NCBI GenBank assembly: GCA_039090855.1
Contig: CM077011.1
Span: 26,813,001-26,877,000 of the forward strand
From: Macrothele yani
Taxonomy: Eukaryota > Arthropoda > Arachnida > Araneae > Macrothelidae
DNA length: 64,000 nt
Direction: 5' to 3'
Each line of letters starts with the position of its first letter. Positions within the stretch are counted from its first letter, which is position 1. Shown here one piece after another: positions 12,101 to 21,493 of this stretch. A program made the translations under genes and the position numbers. The notes under the pieces are model-generated. The model saw only the letters and a list, made by a program, of their open reading frames with translations. It made no database searches and was not told the DNA's origin.

Positions 12101-12620
12101 ACGATTTACTAACGAATGGCTATTTCGAAATTTTGAATTTCCATGGTGGGGGCTGGTGAAATGGTCGGCCTCCTATAATTATATGCAAATTCTCAATATT
12201 ATTTGTTAAATATCTCAAAAACTATTGTGGTTCAAACGATGAAAATGGAGTTCATTCCGGTTCATACGATTTATTAACGAATGGCTATGCTGAAATTTGA
12301 AATATCTATTTTTTGGGGGTACCATTTCACCAGCCCCCACTTTGTTTTTTAAATAACTCAAAAACTATTGCGGTTCAAACGAAAAAAATTGAGTTCATTC
12401 CGGTTCATACGTGGTACAAACGAATGGTGCAAAAAATTTAAAAATTCCATGGTGGGGGGGCTATCGTTTCACCAGCCCCACTTTGTTTTTTAAATATCTC
12501 CAAAACTTTTGCGGTTCAAACGAAAAAAACCGAGTTCATTCCGGTTCATACGTGGTACAAACGAATGGTGTCTGAAAAATTAAAAAATTCCGTGGTGGGG
12601 GGGCTGGTGAAATGCACCTC
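9130..12620. repeat. Satellite array with alternating ~145/~167-bp monomers
   Basis: About twenty tandem monomers share the core 'caaaaactattgcggttcaa'. Spacing between successive cores alternates between roughly 142-150 and 164-176 bp, giving a ~312-bp dimeric higher-order unit. The longer type ends in 'tttccatgggg...ctggtgaaatggtcgg' and carries a run of G, up to 16. The shorter type has 'ccatgatgagggg..' and 'gtaggcctgtaacatt'. Monomers diverge at both ends of the array. One SINE is inserted at 10452-10664. Short frames across the units are by-products of the repeat. Confidence 0.95.
10452..10664 (+). mobile_element. tRNA-derived SINE family 1, inserted in satellite
   Basis: The head is tRNA-like, with an A-box-like 'gacgcagtggtctaagc' and a perfect B box GGTTCGAATCC (10515-10525). 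It is followed by the family body 'ggcactggctctctccctt' and 'gggacgggcgactgcttata', and an A-rich end. It is flanked by a target duplication AAAACTGTTG on both sides, cut from a satellite monomer, so it retroposed into the array. Confidence 0.85.
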
Positions 12621-13868
12621 TTATCAGCCCAAGAATTTGAGTTTCCAAGAGTATGAAGTTTACAAAGCGCTTTGCGGAACTAATTTCAGTTTTAACTAAA
12701 ATGATTTTCTATGTTAAAAATAAATAAATAAATGAGAAAACATGTAAGTATATTTTGCACATGAGTACATATTTGTTTTTAGGTTTCACAAGTTCTTTAA
12801 AAAAAAGGTTAAACCTTTCAAATAATGCAAATGGTAGTATGGTACTCATTCTATATGGGACGAAATTCATGAAACGTTCCCTCCCTGCATATATTTGGAG
12901 TTATTATTTTTCACTACATTTTTTTATCCTGTGAATCCTGCGATTATTCCTCAATTGAGAAATCTGAAGAAACACAAAGCACAACTAGCATAAATTAATG
13001 CTCATATGTTTTAAGATAAAATTTTTATTTAAGGAGTTTTAACATTTTTCTGTTAATAGTTATGCTTTCTATTCTGAGGAAAATGTTTTCGTGTGCAATA
13101 CAATAGTTGACACATTCCTACCTTATTTGGGCATTATTGTGAGTCAAGGGGGTAAACAGAGGCAGAGTAAAGGAATCTTTGGGGTGGGGAGTGGGGTGGG
13201 GTCTGAATAGTTGGCCTAATAATGACAGGTTTTTTTTTATGTCATTGTTTGACTTCGGCTACTGGCCCCACCTGATCTGTTTCAGTTGCCACGAGCCGCC
13301 ACTGGAGAACATACATACACTGTAGAAAGTGTCTGCCGTTCCTTCATTCCTACTGAAACAGAAAGATATCATTACATCAAAAAGAAAGTATTCAAGGTAG
13401 CCCAAAGCATATGCAGTAGACCGGCCGCCGATTATCCAAATAACTTATGCCAGCCTTTGGCTCTAATCTGGATGAGCACAAAAAAATTTCTAGCATATCA
13501 TAAAAAAAAAAAAAAAAATTGTTTTTAATGCGAAAACAAACCAAATAAATCTTTTAAAATACAGAATACAATTTTATTACTTAAAAACACACCGCTCCAG
13601 AACTTTTAGGATGCGTAATGGAATGTCTAAAGTTCCCCTTTTGCAAGAAACGCTTATAGCAAATCCGTAGTAAATAGTAAATCCATAGTAATAGTAAATC
13701 CATAGTAAATCCGTTTATTTTCGTGGTGCAAATTTGTATAAAGATTCGCCAAGCTTTCACACCCCACTGGGAGGCATTCTCAAGGCAATGTAGACATAAA
13801 ATGCTGCATTGCCGCTATAAGCGTTCCTTGCGTATTCACAACCTGGTGTATTTAAAATAAAGGTTCAC
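12621..13868. other. AT-rich spacer, no gene seen
   Basis: This is noncoding, AT-rich DNA with a poly(A) run at about 13501-13518 after a short frame (13286-13528) that lacks recognisable domains. The A-run could mark an old retroposed sequence. Tandem 'taaatccatagtaa' units occur near 13660-13710. Confidence 0.5.
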
Positions 13869-13901
13869 CGCCCCGCCCCGGTAGAGCGGTGCGGTCTAAG
13901 C
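13869..13901 (+). mobile_element. 5' piece of a SINE family 1 copy, split by hAT
   Basis: The tRNA-like head 'ccccggtagagcggtgcggt' stops at GTCTAAGC (13894-13901). The rest of the SINE resumes at 33478 with the same GTCTAAGC, so the two pieces are one SINE interrupted by an element of 19.6 kb including its own insertions. Confidence 0.85.
13894..13901. repeat. Left hAT target-site duplication GTCTAAGC
   Basis: This 8-bp sequence is repeated at 33478-33485, directly outside the two hAT termini. Eight bp is the hAT superfamily standard. Confidence 0.85.
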
Positions 13902-14212
13902 CAGTGTTTCGCAACCTCTTTTATACTCGGGGCACAGCATAAATTATCCCTGGCTCAACACAGCACACCAAAATGTTAATCTCCTCAAAAACGTATGATA
14001 TGACACTATTAATGTAAATGCGTAATGTAATTAACCTATTATTATTATTATTCTATTATATTACTATTAAACAGAAATAGACTCGTGCATTTATTAACAA
14101 TTTATGAACTTTAATTTACTGTAGAAAATACAAGAAAATACCTTTTTCTATTATTATTAAAGTAAATAATTATACTCATACCTTCAATGTGATATACTGA
14201 AGAGCAAATGAA

Positions 14213-15152
14213 TTAGAGATACCTGTCTAGTAACGTGTAGCACCACCTTTCGTCCTGATGACGGCGGCGATTCGTCTCGGCATGGACTCGACTAGACACC
14301 GGAAGCGTTGGGAAGCCACACGGATCCACGACCCCTGAACAAGCTCCCACAATGCACGAAGATTTGATGGAGGGGGGGGTCAGAGCCTCGATCTTCTCTC
14401 TCGATGTCATCCCAGATGTGCTCGATGGGATTGAGGTCAGGTGACCTAGCTGGCCAAGGAAGCGACGTCACGTCGGCGGAGTGTTCATCCAACCATTCGG
14501 GTACAATTCGGGAGCGATGGCACGGTGCATTGTCTTGTTACAGGATGAGGTCCCCAGTGGGATGATGAAGACGCACAAACGGGAGCAAATGGTCGTCCAG
14601 GATATCCCGGTAACGTTGACCTGTGAGGGACGATGTCATGCGTACCAGGGGTCCCATTTCAGTCCACGTAAACAGTCCCTAGACGAGAATGCCACCCCCA
14701 CCAGCTTGAAGAGTGCCCTGCTTGCAAGAAGGATCCATCGCTACATGTGGTTTGCGCCGTACTCGTATCCTGCCATCCTCATGTACCAACATGAATCTCG
14801 ACTCATCAGTCCAGGCAACATTTTTCCACATGTATAGGATCCAGTGGCGATGTTCCCGCGCCCGTGTTAATCTTTGCACCCTGTGATGTGCGGTCAGCAG
14901 CGGTACCCTCGTGGGACGATGGCTTCTGTACCCTATAGCGAGGAGATGGTTCTGGATGGTGCGGCTGCTTACACGTTTTTCTGCACCAGCGTTAAATTGC
15001 CGAGTGATTTCTTGCATTGTGGCCCGTCTATCCGCTATTACAATGCGAGCTAGCCGCCGATGACCCCGCTCATCCACGCGCTGTTGTCCACGGTAGTTGG
15101 CCCTTGCAGGGATTGTTTTTACCGGATTCGATGTACTCACCATGCACCCGTG
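14213..15152 (-). pseudogene. Tc1-like transposase B, C-terminal two thirds
   Basis: Read on the minus strand from the Polinton junction. It has a second helix-turn-helix-like part (RRLARIVIADRRATMQEITRQ), then VAWTDESRFMLVHEDGR with the first catalytic Asp, and LPWPARSPDLNPIEHIWDDI with the third acidic residue at about 14410-14480. The reading frame that ends at the right-hand piece (31206 onward) continues in phase across the CCCGTG duplication into this piece, so the gene was still open at that point when the Polinton inserted. A frame change occurs near 14500-14680. Inactive as it stands. Confidence 0.85.
15147..15152. repeat. Polinton target-site duplication, left (CCCGTG)
   Basis: The six bases CCCGTG precede the left Polinton end and are repeated at 31206-31211. 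Six bp is the Polinton standard. Confidence 0.95.
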
Positions 15153-15393
15153 AGTAGTATAAGACCGCGCTTGATAACCCTTTTCGGTGGCAACACTTCC
15201 GGTCACGTGACGGGTGGGCGGGTCGTGCGCGACGTCACTTCCGGTCTCCTCTTGGCGCGAGGGAGAAATACGATGGCAGCGCCCTCTGGTGGTGGTTCGC
15301 GAAAATTTGCAGCCCCATCTGTCGGCACTTTTTGAAATTAATTTTCCAAAGGGGTAGTAACCTTTTTTCGATGGCAACACTTCTGGTCACGTG
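15153..15393 (+). repeat. Left terminal inverted repeat of Polinton
   Basis: 241 bp, the inverse of 30965-31205 with very few mismatches. It contains two CACGTG palindromes (15204-15209 and, at the inner edge, 15388-15393). The terminal dinucleotide AG matches known Polinton ends. Confidence 0.95.
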
Positions 15394-15475
15394 ATGGGTG
15401 GGCGTGGCGTGTGACCTCAGTTCCGTTCGGTGCGAGGGAGCAAGGCGATGGCATCGCCCTCTGTCGGATTGGGGG
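15361..15475 (+). repeat. Diverged direct copy of the TIR outer part
   Basis: Starting inside the TIR edge, 'tcgatggcaacacttctggt' and the following ~90 bp repeat the TIR segment at 15182-15290 in direct orientation (CACGTG, GGGTGGGCG, GCGAGGGAG, 'cgatggca..cgccctctg') with moderate divergence. Only the left end has this second copy in full. Confidence 0.8.
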
Positions 15476-15714
15476 GCGGAGTGGTGGAGAAAACTTTCTA
15501 TTTCTTTTCGCTTATTGGCAACGGAGGTCTGTTGACGTCATCATCTTAGAAAATATTCTTGTCGAAAAAACCGTACAGGGCGTGTTTGTGCTTGAATTCC
15601 GAAAGTTATGTGCTTTCACAGCGTGTTGAGAGAGTCACTCCTGTGTGTGTTGTCGACTGTGTCGGTTGTGTGGTTGTGTCCGTAAGTTTTTTGACTCCAG
15701 GATGAAGCGCAGTA

Positions 15715-16554
15715 ATGATGGCATTTGTGAACAAGTGGATTATCATGAAAGGCCCTTTTACTTCTCGGACTAAAACTTCGAAAGGATTCACATTGGATAA
15801 TATACCAAGTCATCATTTTCATCTTGGTGGCGATGCGTTTGCTGTTGTCAGCGATTTTAAGGATCGTGTAAAAGTTCACCTTCGGATGTATAAGTGCGTC
15901 GACTTGCATTTTTACCCGACCAGTCACGGGCTAGTGATGATGCCATTTTTATGGGAGGAATTCCTCGAGGCTATGATGTTCACGGGTCCGTTTGACACCG
16001 CCCTAACCGACCTAACCCAATGTATAGCAAGGAAACTGTTTCTGACAATGCATAAGGAAAACGACAGGAATTATCTGCATATTCAAAGCATTGGTGTGAA
16101 CAATGGATTCTTATCAGCATATCGTAACCGGATATCTCTGACTGAAGACCAATGGGAAAAACTTAATGAATGTAGTGATGATATTAGGGCAAGCATTCAC
16201 CAAACAATGTTTGGATCGTCCTTTAAGAAGCTCGTTCTCGACGAGGCTGAAAAAACTGGACATAGCAGTGTTGACTCCATAGATGGTGAATTTGCGTTAA
16301 AAAAGACATTTTGCCACGTGATAAAAAAGAACATTACTTCAGCCATCGATGGACTGATCGACTGTCTTATGTGCAAAATTGAAGATCGCTATGGATTAGG
16401 ACATGCCTGTGAATTTTCAACTCGAAAAGGTAAAGTGCATGCATTGTTCAAAAAGGCCGTAGCCAATTTGGATCTAAAATTGATCGCCCATGAATTTGTG
16501 AACGACTCATTTTTCATGTCGGAAAACACTTATTTGATTTTTTTAATCACTTGA
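15715..16554 (+). CDS. Tandem PC4-like (p15) domain protein, Polinton gene 1
   Basis: A 279-residue frame whose N-terminal half looks like two copies of the PC4/p15 single-stranded-DNA-binding fold. Copy one is at about residues 36-88 (HLGGDAFAVVSDFKDRVKVH ... GLVMMPFLWEEF) and copy two at about 118-160 (ISLTEDQWEKLNECSDDI). PC4 proteins bind ssDNA and act in transcription or replication; here a role as ssDNA-binding protein is only inferred. A paralogue lies at 23168-23914. The ATG at 15715 is available, but an ATG at 15702 opens a 23-codon frame ending at TAA near 15771 that looks like the lost N-terminus, so a frameshift near 15755-15775 is likely. AATAAA at 16615-16620 is a plausible poly(A) signal. 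Confidence 0.65.
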   Translation: MMAFVNKWIIMKGPFTSRTKTSKGFTLDNIPSHHFHLGGDAFAVVSDFKDRVKVHLRMYKCVDLHFYPTSHGLVMMPFLWEEFLEAMMFTGPFDTALTDLTQCIARKLFLTMHKENDRNYLHIQSIGVNNGFLSAYRNRISLTEDQWEKLNECSDDIRASIHQTMFGSSFKKLVLDEAEKTGHSSVDSIDGEFALKKTFCHVIKKNITSAIDGLIDCLMCKIEDRYGLGHACEFSTRKGKVHALFKKAVANLDLKLIAHEFVNDSFFMSENTYLIFLIT

Positions 16555-16614
16555 ATATTTGCGATGTATTAGAAAGTGCTAAAAATCTGTACATTTTGGA
16601 AGACCCTATGCATC

Positions 16615-16620
16615 AATAAA
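16615..16620 (+). terminator. Poly(A) signal AATAAA after gene 1
   Basis: AATAAA lies about 60 bp downstream of the first Polinton ORF and before the integrase start. Confidence 0.5.
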
Positions 16621-16721
16621 ATCCCATGTAAGTACCCTTTTGTGTCATTTCTGTTGTCTGTGTTTTAGTGTAAGCATGAGTTTTACTGTTTCTGTTGATA
16701 GTATTCAAATCAGTTGTTGTA

Positions 16722-17779
16722 ATGGAGAATCACGATCTCTTGAAAAAGACTTATCTGGATCCAGCTCACCCCGGAAGTTTCGGTGGAGTAAATGCTTTGT
16801 ACCATGCTGTAAACGGAAAAATAAAGAAAAAGGAAATCGAGGAATGGCTGAGGGGGAGAAAACTTACACCCTTCATAAACCTGCGAGGAGACATTTTCAG
16901 AGAAATCGAGTCATTGTGATGGGAATCGATGAACAGTGGCAGGCTGATTTAGTTGACTTGACCAGTCTGAAACAACATAATAACGGATATAAATATTTAT
17001 TAACATGCATTGACGTGTTTTCAAAATTTGCATGGTGTGTTCCTATGATACAAAAAACTGGGTCATCCATGATCAAAGTGTTTCAGAAAATATTTAAAGA
17101 ACGCAAACCGTTAAACCTACAAACTGACCAAGGTTCTGAATTTAAAAATCGAGAATTCCAGAATTTCCTGAAACAAAACAACGTCCATTTCTTTACTACC
17201 AGAAATGAGACAAAAGCGAGTGTAATAGAAAGGTTTAATCGAACTCTAAAAACAAAAATGTGGAAGTACTTTACTAGTCGAAACACATACACATATATTA
17301 ACATCTTGCAGAAATTGATACATAGTTACAATGCAACGCATCATCGAAGTATTAAGATGGAACCAGTAAATGTCAGTCTAGAAAACCAAGAGGTTGTGTG
17401 GAATAACTTATATGGCGATATATCTGAATCTCATCCAGTTTATAAATTCTATATAGGTGATACTGTGAGGTTATCTAAAACCAAATTACAATTCGAAAAG
17501 GGGTACGAAACGAATTGGTCAGAGGAGTTATTTAATGTTTCCCAACGCTTCGCTAGATCACCTCCAGTGTATAAAGTTAAAGATTTACTAGGAGAAGACA
17601 TTGGTGGTACCTTCTATGCCGAAGAACTGCAAAAAGTAAAAAAAAATGACCACTACCCAATCGAAATGGTTCTGAAGAAACGTAAACGGAAAGACAAATA
17701 TGAATATTTTGTTAAATTTAAAGGCTACCCTGATAAGTTTAATTCATGGATACCATCGAACGATTTAGTGAACATATAA
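16722..17779 (+). pseudogene. INT: Polinton integrase (retroviral type) with chromodomain, one frameshift
   Basis: DDE integrase that would join element ends to target DNA. The N-terminal region starts at ATG 16722 and reads NHDLLKKTYLDPAHPGSFGG, typical of Polinton integrases. At about 16850-16865, in a G5/A4 run, the frame shifts, and the rest is open to 17779. Catalytic residues: Asp in QADLVDL (16946), Asp in TDQGSEF (17126) and Glu in ASVIERFNR (17228). The last two are separated by 33 residues, about one or two fewer than I expect for the family. The C-terminal ~45 residues (YEYFVKFKGYPDKFNSWIPS) form a chromodomain that may target chromatin. Not functional unless the frameshift is a sequence error. 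Confidence 0.93.
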
Positions 17780-17816
17780 AAGTTTAAGTACTTACCTGAG
17801 ACGTTCAGTATGAAAA

Positions 17817-18548
17817 ATGAGTTTCTATCTGACGTTACCGAGCGATAGCTCTCTCGGCTACTTTTTGGACAACAAAATATCTCATTTCATAACGCATCTT
17901 CCTTCCTCAATCGAACTGAATGGAGACTGGGAAGTGGGACTCGTCGAACTGATCTACCCCCATTCGTGGTATAATATCACGAAAAATTCCAATCATTTCG
18001 AATACGATTTAGGAACGGGTCAGTTTAAGACGGGAAGAATATCTCCAGGCCATTACGAGTCTGTAGCGGACATTGTTAAATCCATGAGCAATCACTTTGC
18101 CAATAAAATCTTTTTGAATTATAATAAAGCGACTCAAAAGGTCAAGTCAACTCTTCTTAAAGGTACTCGCTTGGTTTTGCCCCCAGGGATTGCAGAAATC
18201 TTAGGATACCAACCCATGCAACTTTCGGCTGTGAATGGAGCTCTCTCTGTAAATGGTGAATTTATCGCAGATCTAAACGGTCGGTTTTCTCTGTTGTATG
18301 TGTACAGCGATATTGTGGAACCGCAACCGGTGGGGGACATGGTTGCTCCTCTCCTTCGCATCGTTAAAGTGAGTGGTGTGGATGGAGAGATGGTCAGCGC
18401 TTTGTTCGATCGACCTCATTATTTGCCTCTTGCAAGAAAAAATTTCCAAACCATCGAAATTGTTATAAGGAATCACACAGGTCAATTAGTGCCATTTGAA
18501 CGGGGGAGAGCAATCGTGAAACTTCATTTTCGTCTCAAACATCTGTAA
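17817..18548 (+). CDS. Minor capsid protein (penton-type, single jelly roll)
   Basis: 243 residues starting at ATG 17817, with the intact frame MSFYLTLPSD. The beginning (LPSDSSLGYFLDNKISHFIT) and the stretch ELNGDWEVGLVELIYPHSWY are characteristic of the Polinton/adintovirus minor capsid protein, predicted to form the pentameric vertex of an icosahedral particle by analogy with adenovirus penton base. It heads the morphogenesis block: only 2 bp separate its stop from the next ATG, and the order penton, pVI-like, major capsid, protease, ATPase is usual. No break was found. Confidence 0.88.
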   Translation: MSFYLTLPSDSSLGYFLDNKISHFITHLPSSIELNGDWEVGLVELIYPHSWYNITKNSNHFEYDLGTGQFKTGRISPGHYESVADIVKSMSNHFANKIFLNYNKATQKVKSTLLKGTRLVLPPGIAEILGYQPMQLSAVNGALSVNGEFIADLNGRFSLLYVYSDIVEPQPVGDMVAPLLRIVKVSGVDGEMVSALFDRPHYLPLARKNFQTIEIVIRNHTGQLVPFERGRAIVKLHFRLKHL

Positions 18549-18550
18549 TC

Positions 18551-18967
18551 ATGTATGAACCCTACCACTGCTGTACGAAATCATTTGAGGATTATTACAT
18601 CAGCCAAACTGGAAAAGGATTATTCTATTATCAAGGAGTACCACTGCAAAAAGGTTATGGACTTGGAGGACTCTTTCGTTCGTTATTTAGAACGGCGGTA
18701 CCATTATTCAAACAAGGTGCTAAAACGCTCGGAAAACAAGTCTTACGAACGGGGATGGATCTCGTCACGGATGTTATTCAAGGAAAAGATGTGAAGATAG
18801 CAGCCAAACAACGAGCTAAAGAAGCAGGACAACTACTCACCGACAAAGTCGCTACCAAAGTAAAGAAAATGATGGGTGGAAGTGTTAAAAGGAAGAGAAA
18901 GACGATGAAATATATCATTTCTTCAAAGAAAGCCAAGAGAGTAACACGTGACATTTTTGATCCGTAA
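18551..18967 (+). CDS. pVI-like basic virion protein
   Basis: 138 residues. A Gly/hydrophobic amphipathic segment (GYGLGGLFRSLFRTAVPLFK, about residues 35-54) is followed by a basic, Ala-rich middle and a Lys/Arg-rich end. Proteins of this type sit next to the major capsid gene in Polintons and resemble adenovirus pVI in having an amphipathic helix near the N-terminus and in being likely protease substrates. MMGG-S at 107-111 fits the adenain cleavage consensus (M/I/L)XGG-X. A role in membrane passage or capsid assembly is inferred, not shown. The frame is intact. Confidence 0.7.
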   Translation: MYEPYHCCTKSFEDYYISQTGKGLFYYQGVPLQKGYGLGGLFRSLFRTAVPLFKQGAKTLGKQVLRTGMDLVTDVIQGKDVKIAAKQRAKEAGQLLTDKVATKVKKMMGGSVKRKRKTMKYIISSKKAKRVTRDIFDP

Positions 18968-18971
18968 AACC

Positions 18972-20291
18972 ATGGCTCTGATTCACAGTCATTCTTCCGT
19001 ATGCCTAAAGTCGGAACTGGATTTATTTGCTTTACCGCCCACACAAACAAGCATAGAAAAAGGACAATGGATTGAATACCACCCCTTAGCCAATATTCGA
19101 GATGGAGGCCCTTTGGAATTTAATATTTCGGGGAGTGGAGAAGAATACATGGACTTATCTTCCAGTCAACTTTACGTGAAAGTCAAAATCGTGAAATCCG
19201 ACAATTCCGTTCTGCCCGACAAAGAGCCCGTGGGTCCCATTAACTGCTTCCTTCATTCTCTGTTTTCGCAAGTCGACATCAGTTTAAACGAAAGAGTGAT
19301 TTCGTCGTCAAGCAACACGTATCCATACAGAGCTTATATTGAAACTCTGTTGAATTATGGAGAAGAAGCAAAGAAAACATATTTAGCATGTGAAGGTTTT
19401 TACAAGGATACATCCGGACATCTACATGAAATTAACCCCACGAATGCTACAACGAACAAGGGATTGTATCAACGCTACGAACTCGTAAAGGATAGCAAGA
19501 CGTTGGACATGATTGGAACCTTGCATTGTGATTTATTTTTTCAAAATAGACTGTTGCTAAATTTAGTGGATGTGAAAATCAAACTGATTCGTAGCAAACC
19601 GGATTTCTGTCTCGTTTCCTCCTTCGGGACACCCAATTACAGAGTTCTCATCGAACATGCATCAATTTTTGTGAGAAAAGTCAAAGTCAACCCAGGAGTT
19701 GCCATAGGTCATGCAAAAGCTTTAGAAAAATCTCCTGCCAAATATCCCATTGATCGTGTTTTATGCAAAGTGTATTCCATTTCTCAAGGAAGTATGTCCT
19801 TCGTGCAAGACAACGTATTCCTTGGACAAATGCCAAAGAGATTGGTCATTGGGTGTGTGGACAACGATGCCTTTAATGGTACATATAAGTCAAACCCCTT
19901 CGAATTCAAACATTATGACGTCAACTTTATCGCCGTGTACGTTGACGGTCAACCCGTTCCCCATAAACCACTAGAGCCCAACTTCGAAACGGAAAATACA
20001 GTTCGTTCTTACCATAGCCTATTTCAAGGAACCGAGAAATTGGGGCAAGACATAGGAATTTTCATCGGCCGTGAAGAATTTTCCAAGGGTTATACGCTGT
20101 ATGCTTTTGATCTTAGTCCCGATTTATGTGATGGTGGACATATGAACTTGGTCCAGCAAGGAAATTTGAGAGTGGAAATCAAATTTAGAAAAGCTTTGTC
20201 AAAAACAATTTCTGTGTTGATCTACGCAGAGTTCCAGAATATTATCGAAATTTCCAAGTCCAGAAGCATTCTTTGTGATTTTGCTAATTAA
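18972..20291 (+). CDS. Major capsid protein (double jelly roll)
   Basis: 439 residues from ATG 18972, which has a good context (aaaccATGG) and lies 4 bp after the preceding stop; the frame is open further upstream to 18948 but overlaps the previous gene. The N-terminal region ELDLFALPPTQTSIEKGQWI and the following IRDGGPLEFNISGSGEEYMD are hallmarks of the Polinton/adintovirus major capsid protein, which forms trimeric hexon-like capsomers. Size fits the family. No stop or shift is seen. It is flanked by the pVI-like and protease genes with 4-5 bp gaps, so polycistronic expression or internal promoters are needed. Confidence 0.93.
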   Translation: MALIHSHSSVCLKSELDLFALPPTQTSIEKGQWIEYHPLANIRDGGPLEFNISGSGEEYMDLSSSQLYVKVKIVKSDNSVLPDKEPVGPINCFLHSLFSQVDISLNERVISSSSNTYPYRAYIETLLNYGEEAKKTYLACEGFYKDTSGHLHEINPTNATTNKGLYQRYELVKDSKTLDMIGTLHCDLFFQNRLLLNLVDVKIKLIRSKPDFCLVSSFGTPNYRVLIEHASIFVRKVKVNPGVAIGHAKALEKSPAKYPIDRVLCKVYSISQGSMSFVQDNVFLGQMPKRLVIGCVDNDAFNGTYKSNPFEFKHYDVNFIAVYVDGQPVPHKPLEPNFETENTVRSYHSLFQGTEKLGQDIGIFIGREEFSKGYTLYAFDLSPDLCDGGHMNLVQQGNLRVEIKFRKALSKTISVLIYAEFQNIIEISKSRSILCDFAN

Positions 20292-20296
20292 AAGGA

Positions 20297-20764
20297 ATGA
20301 ACAGTGTGCAAATAACTAGGATTCTAACGCAAGATCCTGTGGCGCATCGTTCATTTCTCGGTGTGTTTGCATGCAACCGACTTCCTAAGAGAATTTCCAA
20401 GTTCCCAGCCTGCCTCATTGTGAACACGGATCAGTATGGGAGTCCCGGGAAACACTGGCTGGCCATGTTTATGCCAAACCCAATAACTGTAGAATTTTTC
20501 GATTCCTATGGACATCCCCCAGAATATTTTGAAGGACCTATTCTCCGATTTGTTTCCAAGTTTACCTACGTGAATTTTAATGACATGTCTCTCCAAAGTT
20601 CGTTTACGGCCGTGTGTGGCCAATTTTGTATTTTTTACTTATATTCTAGATGTCGCGGAAAAAGCTTATATTCCATTGTAAAACTATTTAATTATAAAAG
20701 TGAAACAAACGATGTACGTGTTTTTCGCTTCGTTAAAAAAATTTGGAATTGTATCAAAATTTAG
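20297..20764 (+). CDS. PRO: Adenain-like cysteine protease
   Basis: 155 residues of the C5/Ulp1-type fold that matures virion proteins. Catalytic residues are visible in order: His53 in GKHWLAMF, Asp69 in EFFDSYGHPP, Gln100 (oxyanion) in SLQSSF, and Cys107 in TAVCGQFC. The seven-residue Gln-Cys spacing is the same as in adenovirus protease. Length is normal for Polinton proteases. It starts 5 bp after the major capsid stop. Its probable substrates are the pVI-like and other capsid proteins. AATAAA occurs at 20774-20779. The frame is intact. Confidence 0.93.
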   Translation: MNSVQITRILTQDPVAHRSFLGVFACNRLPKRISKFPACLIVNTDQYGSPGKHWLAMFMPNPITVEFFDSYGHPPEYFEGPILRFVSKFTYVNFNDMSLQSSFTAVCGQFCIFYLYSRCRGKSLYSIVKLFNYKSETNDVRVFRFVKKIWNCIKI

Positions 20765-20773
20765 AATGTGAAT

Positions 20774-20779
20774 AATAAA
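20774..20779 (+). terminator. Poly(A) signal AATAAA after protease
   Basis: AATAAA begins 10 bp after the protease stop, in the AT-rich gap before the ATPase. It suggests the capsid block has its own transcript end. Confidence 0.5.
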
Positions 20780-20853
20780 AATTGATTTATCACTATTTTA
20801 TGTGTCATGTCTTTAAATTGGGCTGACTCTTGTTATTTCATTCAGTTGTCAAT

Positions 20854-21480
20854 ATGGAAGTGCCTAAGCTGCATCATCCTTTCACAGCTCTAATAGCGGG
20901 TCCTACGGGTTGTGGTAAAACTCACTTTGTGAAACGTTTACTTCAACATCAGGTGGAAATCATCTACCCATCACCGCAACATGTGGTTTGGTTCTACGGC
21001 GTTCATCAACCATTATATGATGAAATACCTGATGTTACTTTTGTCGACGGTATTCCTACAAATTTCAAGGATTATTTGGAAGGAAACACGCTTTTCATTA
21101 TAGATGATTTGATGGTAGAATGTGGGAATGATAAAAGACTAACCCATTTATTTACAAGGGGTAGTCATCATTATAATGTATCCGTTGTTTTTATTACCCA
21201 AAATATTTTCCATAAAGGCAAAGAAATGAGAGAAATTTCCCTTAATGCTCATTATTTGTTTTTGTTTAAGTCACGTAGAGATGTGAATCAGATCACTCAT
21301 TTGGGGAGACAGTTGTACCCTAACAAAGTGAAATTTTTTCACGAGGTGTATCTGGATGCTACGAAATTTCCGTTCAGCTACTTAATGATAGACATCAAAC
21401 CAAACACACCGGAAGAAATGCGCTTGCGCACCAATATACTCCCAGGAGAAACTCAATATGTTTACCAACCACGGCATTAG
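20854..21480 (+). CDS. ATP: Genome-packaging ATPase (FtsK/HerA, A32-like)
   Basis: 208 residues from ATG 20854; an in-frame non-ATG extension to 20830 exists. Walker A is GPTGCGKT at residues 16-23, Walker B FIIDD at 81-85, and VVFITQN at 111-117 supplies the conserved Gln/Asn. It would drive DNA into the capsid using ATP, as in adenovirus IVa2/A32-type packaging motors. Length fits Polinton ATPases. It follows the protease after a 90-bp gap and ends just before the next gene. The frame is intact. Confidence 0.93.
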   Translation: MEVPKLHHPFTALIAGPTGCGKTHFVKRLLQHQVEIIYPSPQHVVWFYGVHQPLYDEIPDVTFVDGIPTNFKDYLEGNTLFIIDDLMVECGNDKRLTHLFTRGSHHYNVSVVFITQNIFHKGKEMREISLNAHYLFLFKSRRDVNQITHLGRQLYPNKVKFFHEVYLDATKFPFSYLMIDIKPNTPEEMRLRTNILPGETQYVYQPRH

Positions 21481-21493
21481 CTCCCCATTTACC

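Noticed and set aside
16628..16668. 41-bp GTAAGT...TTTTAG segment before the integrase as an intron
   Set aside because: Shorter than usual arthropod introns and not needed for any reading frame; probably chance.
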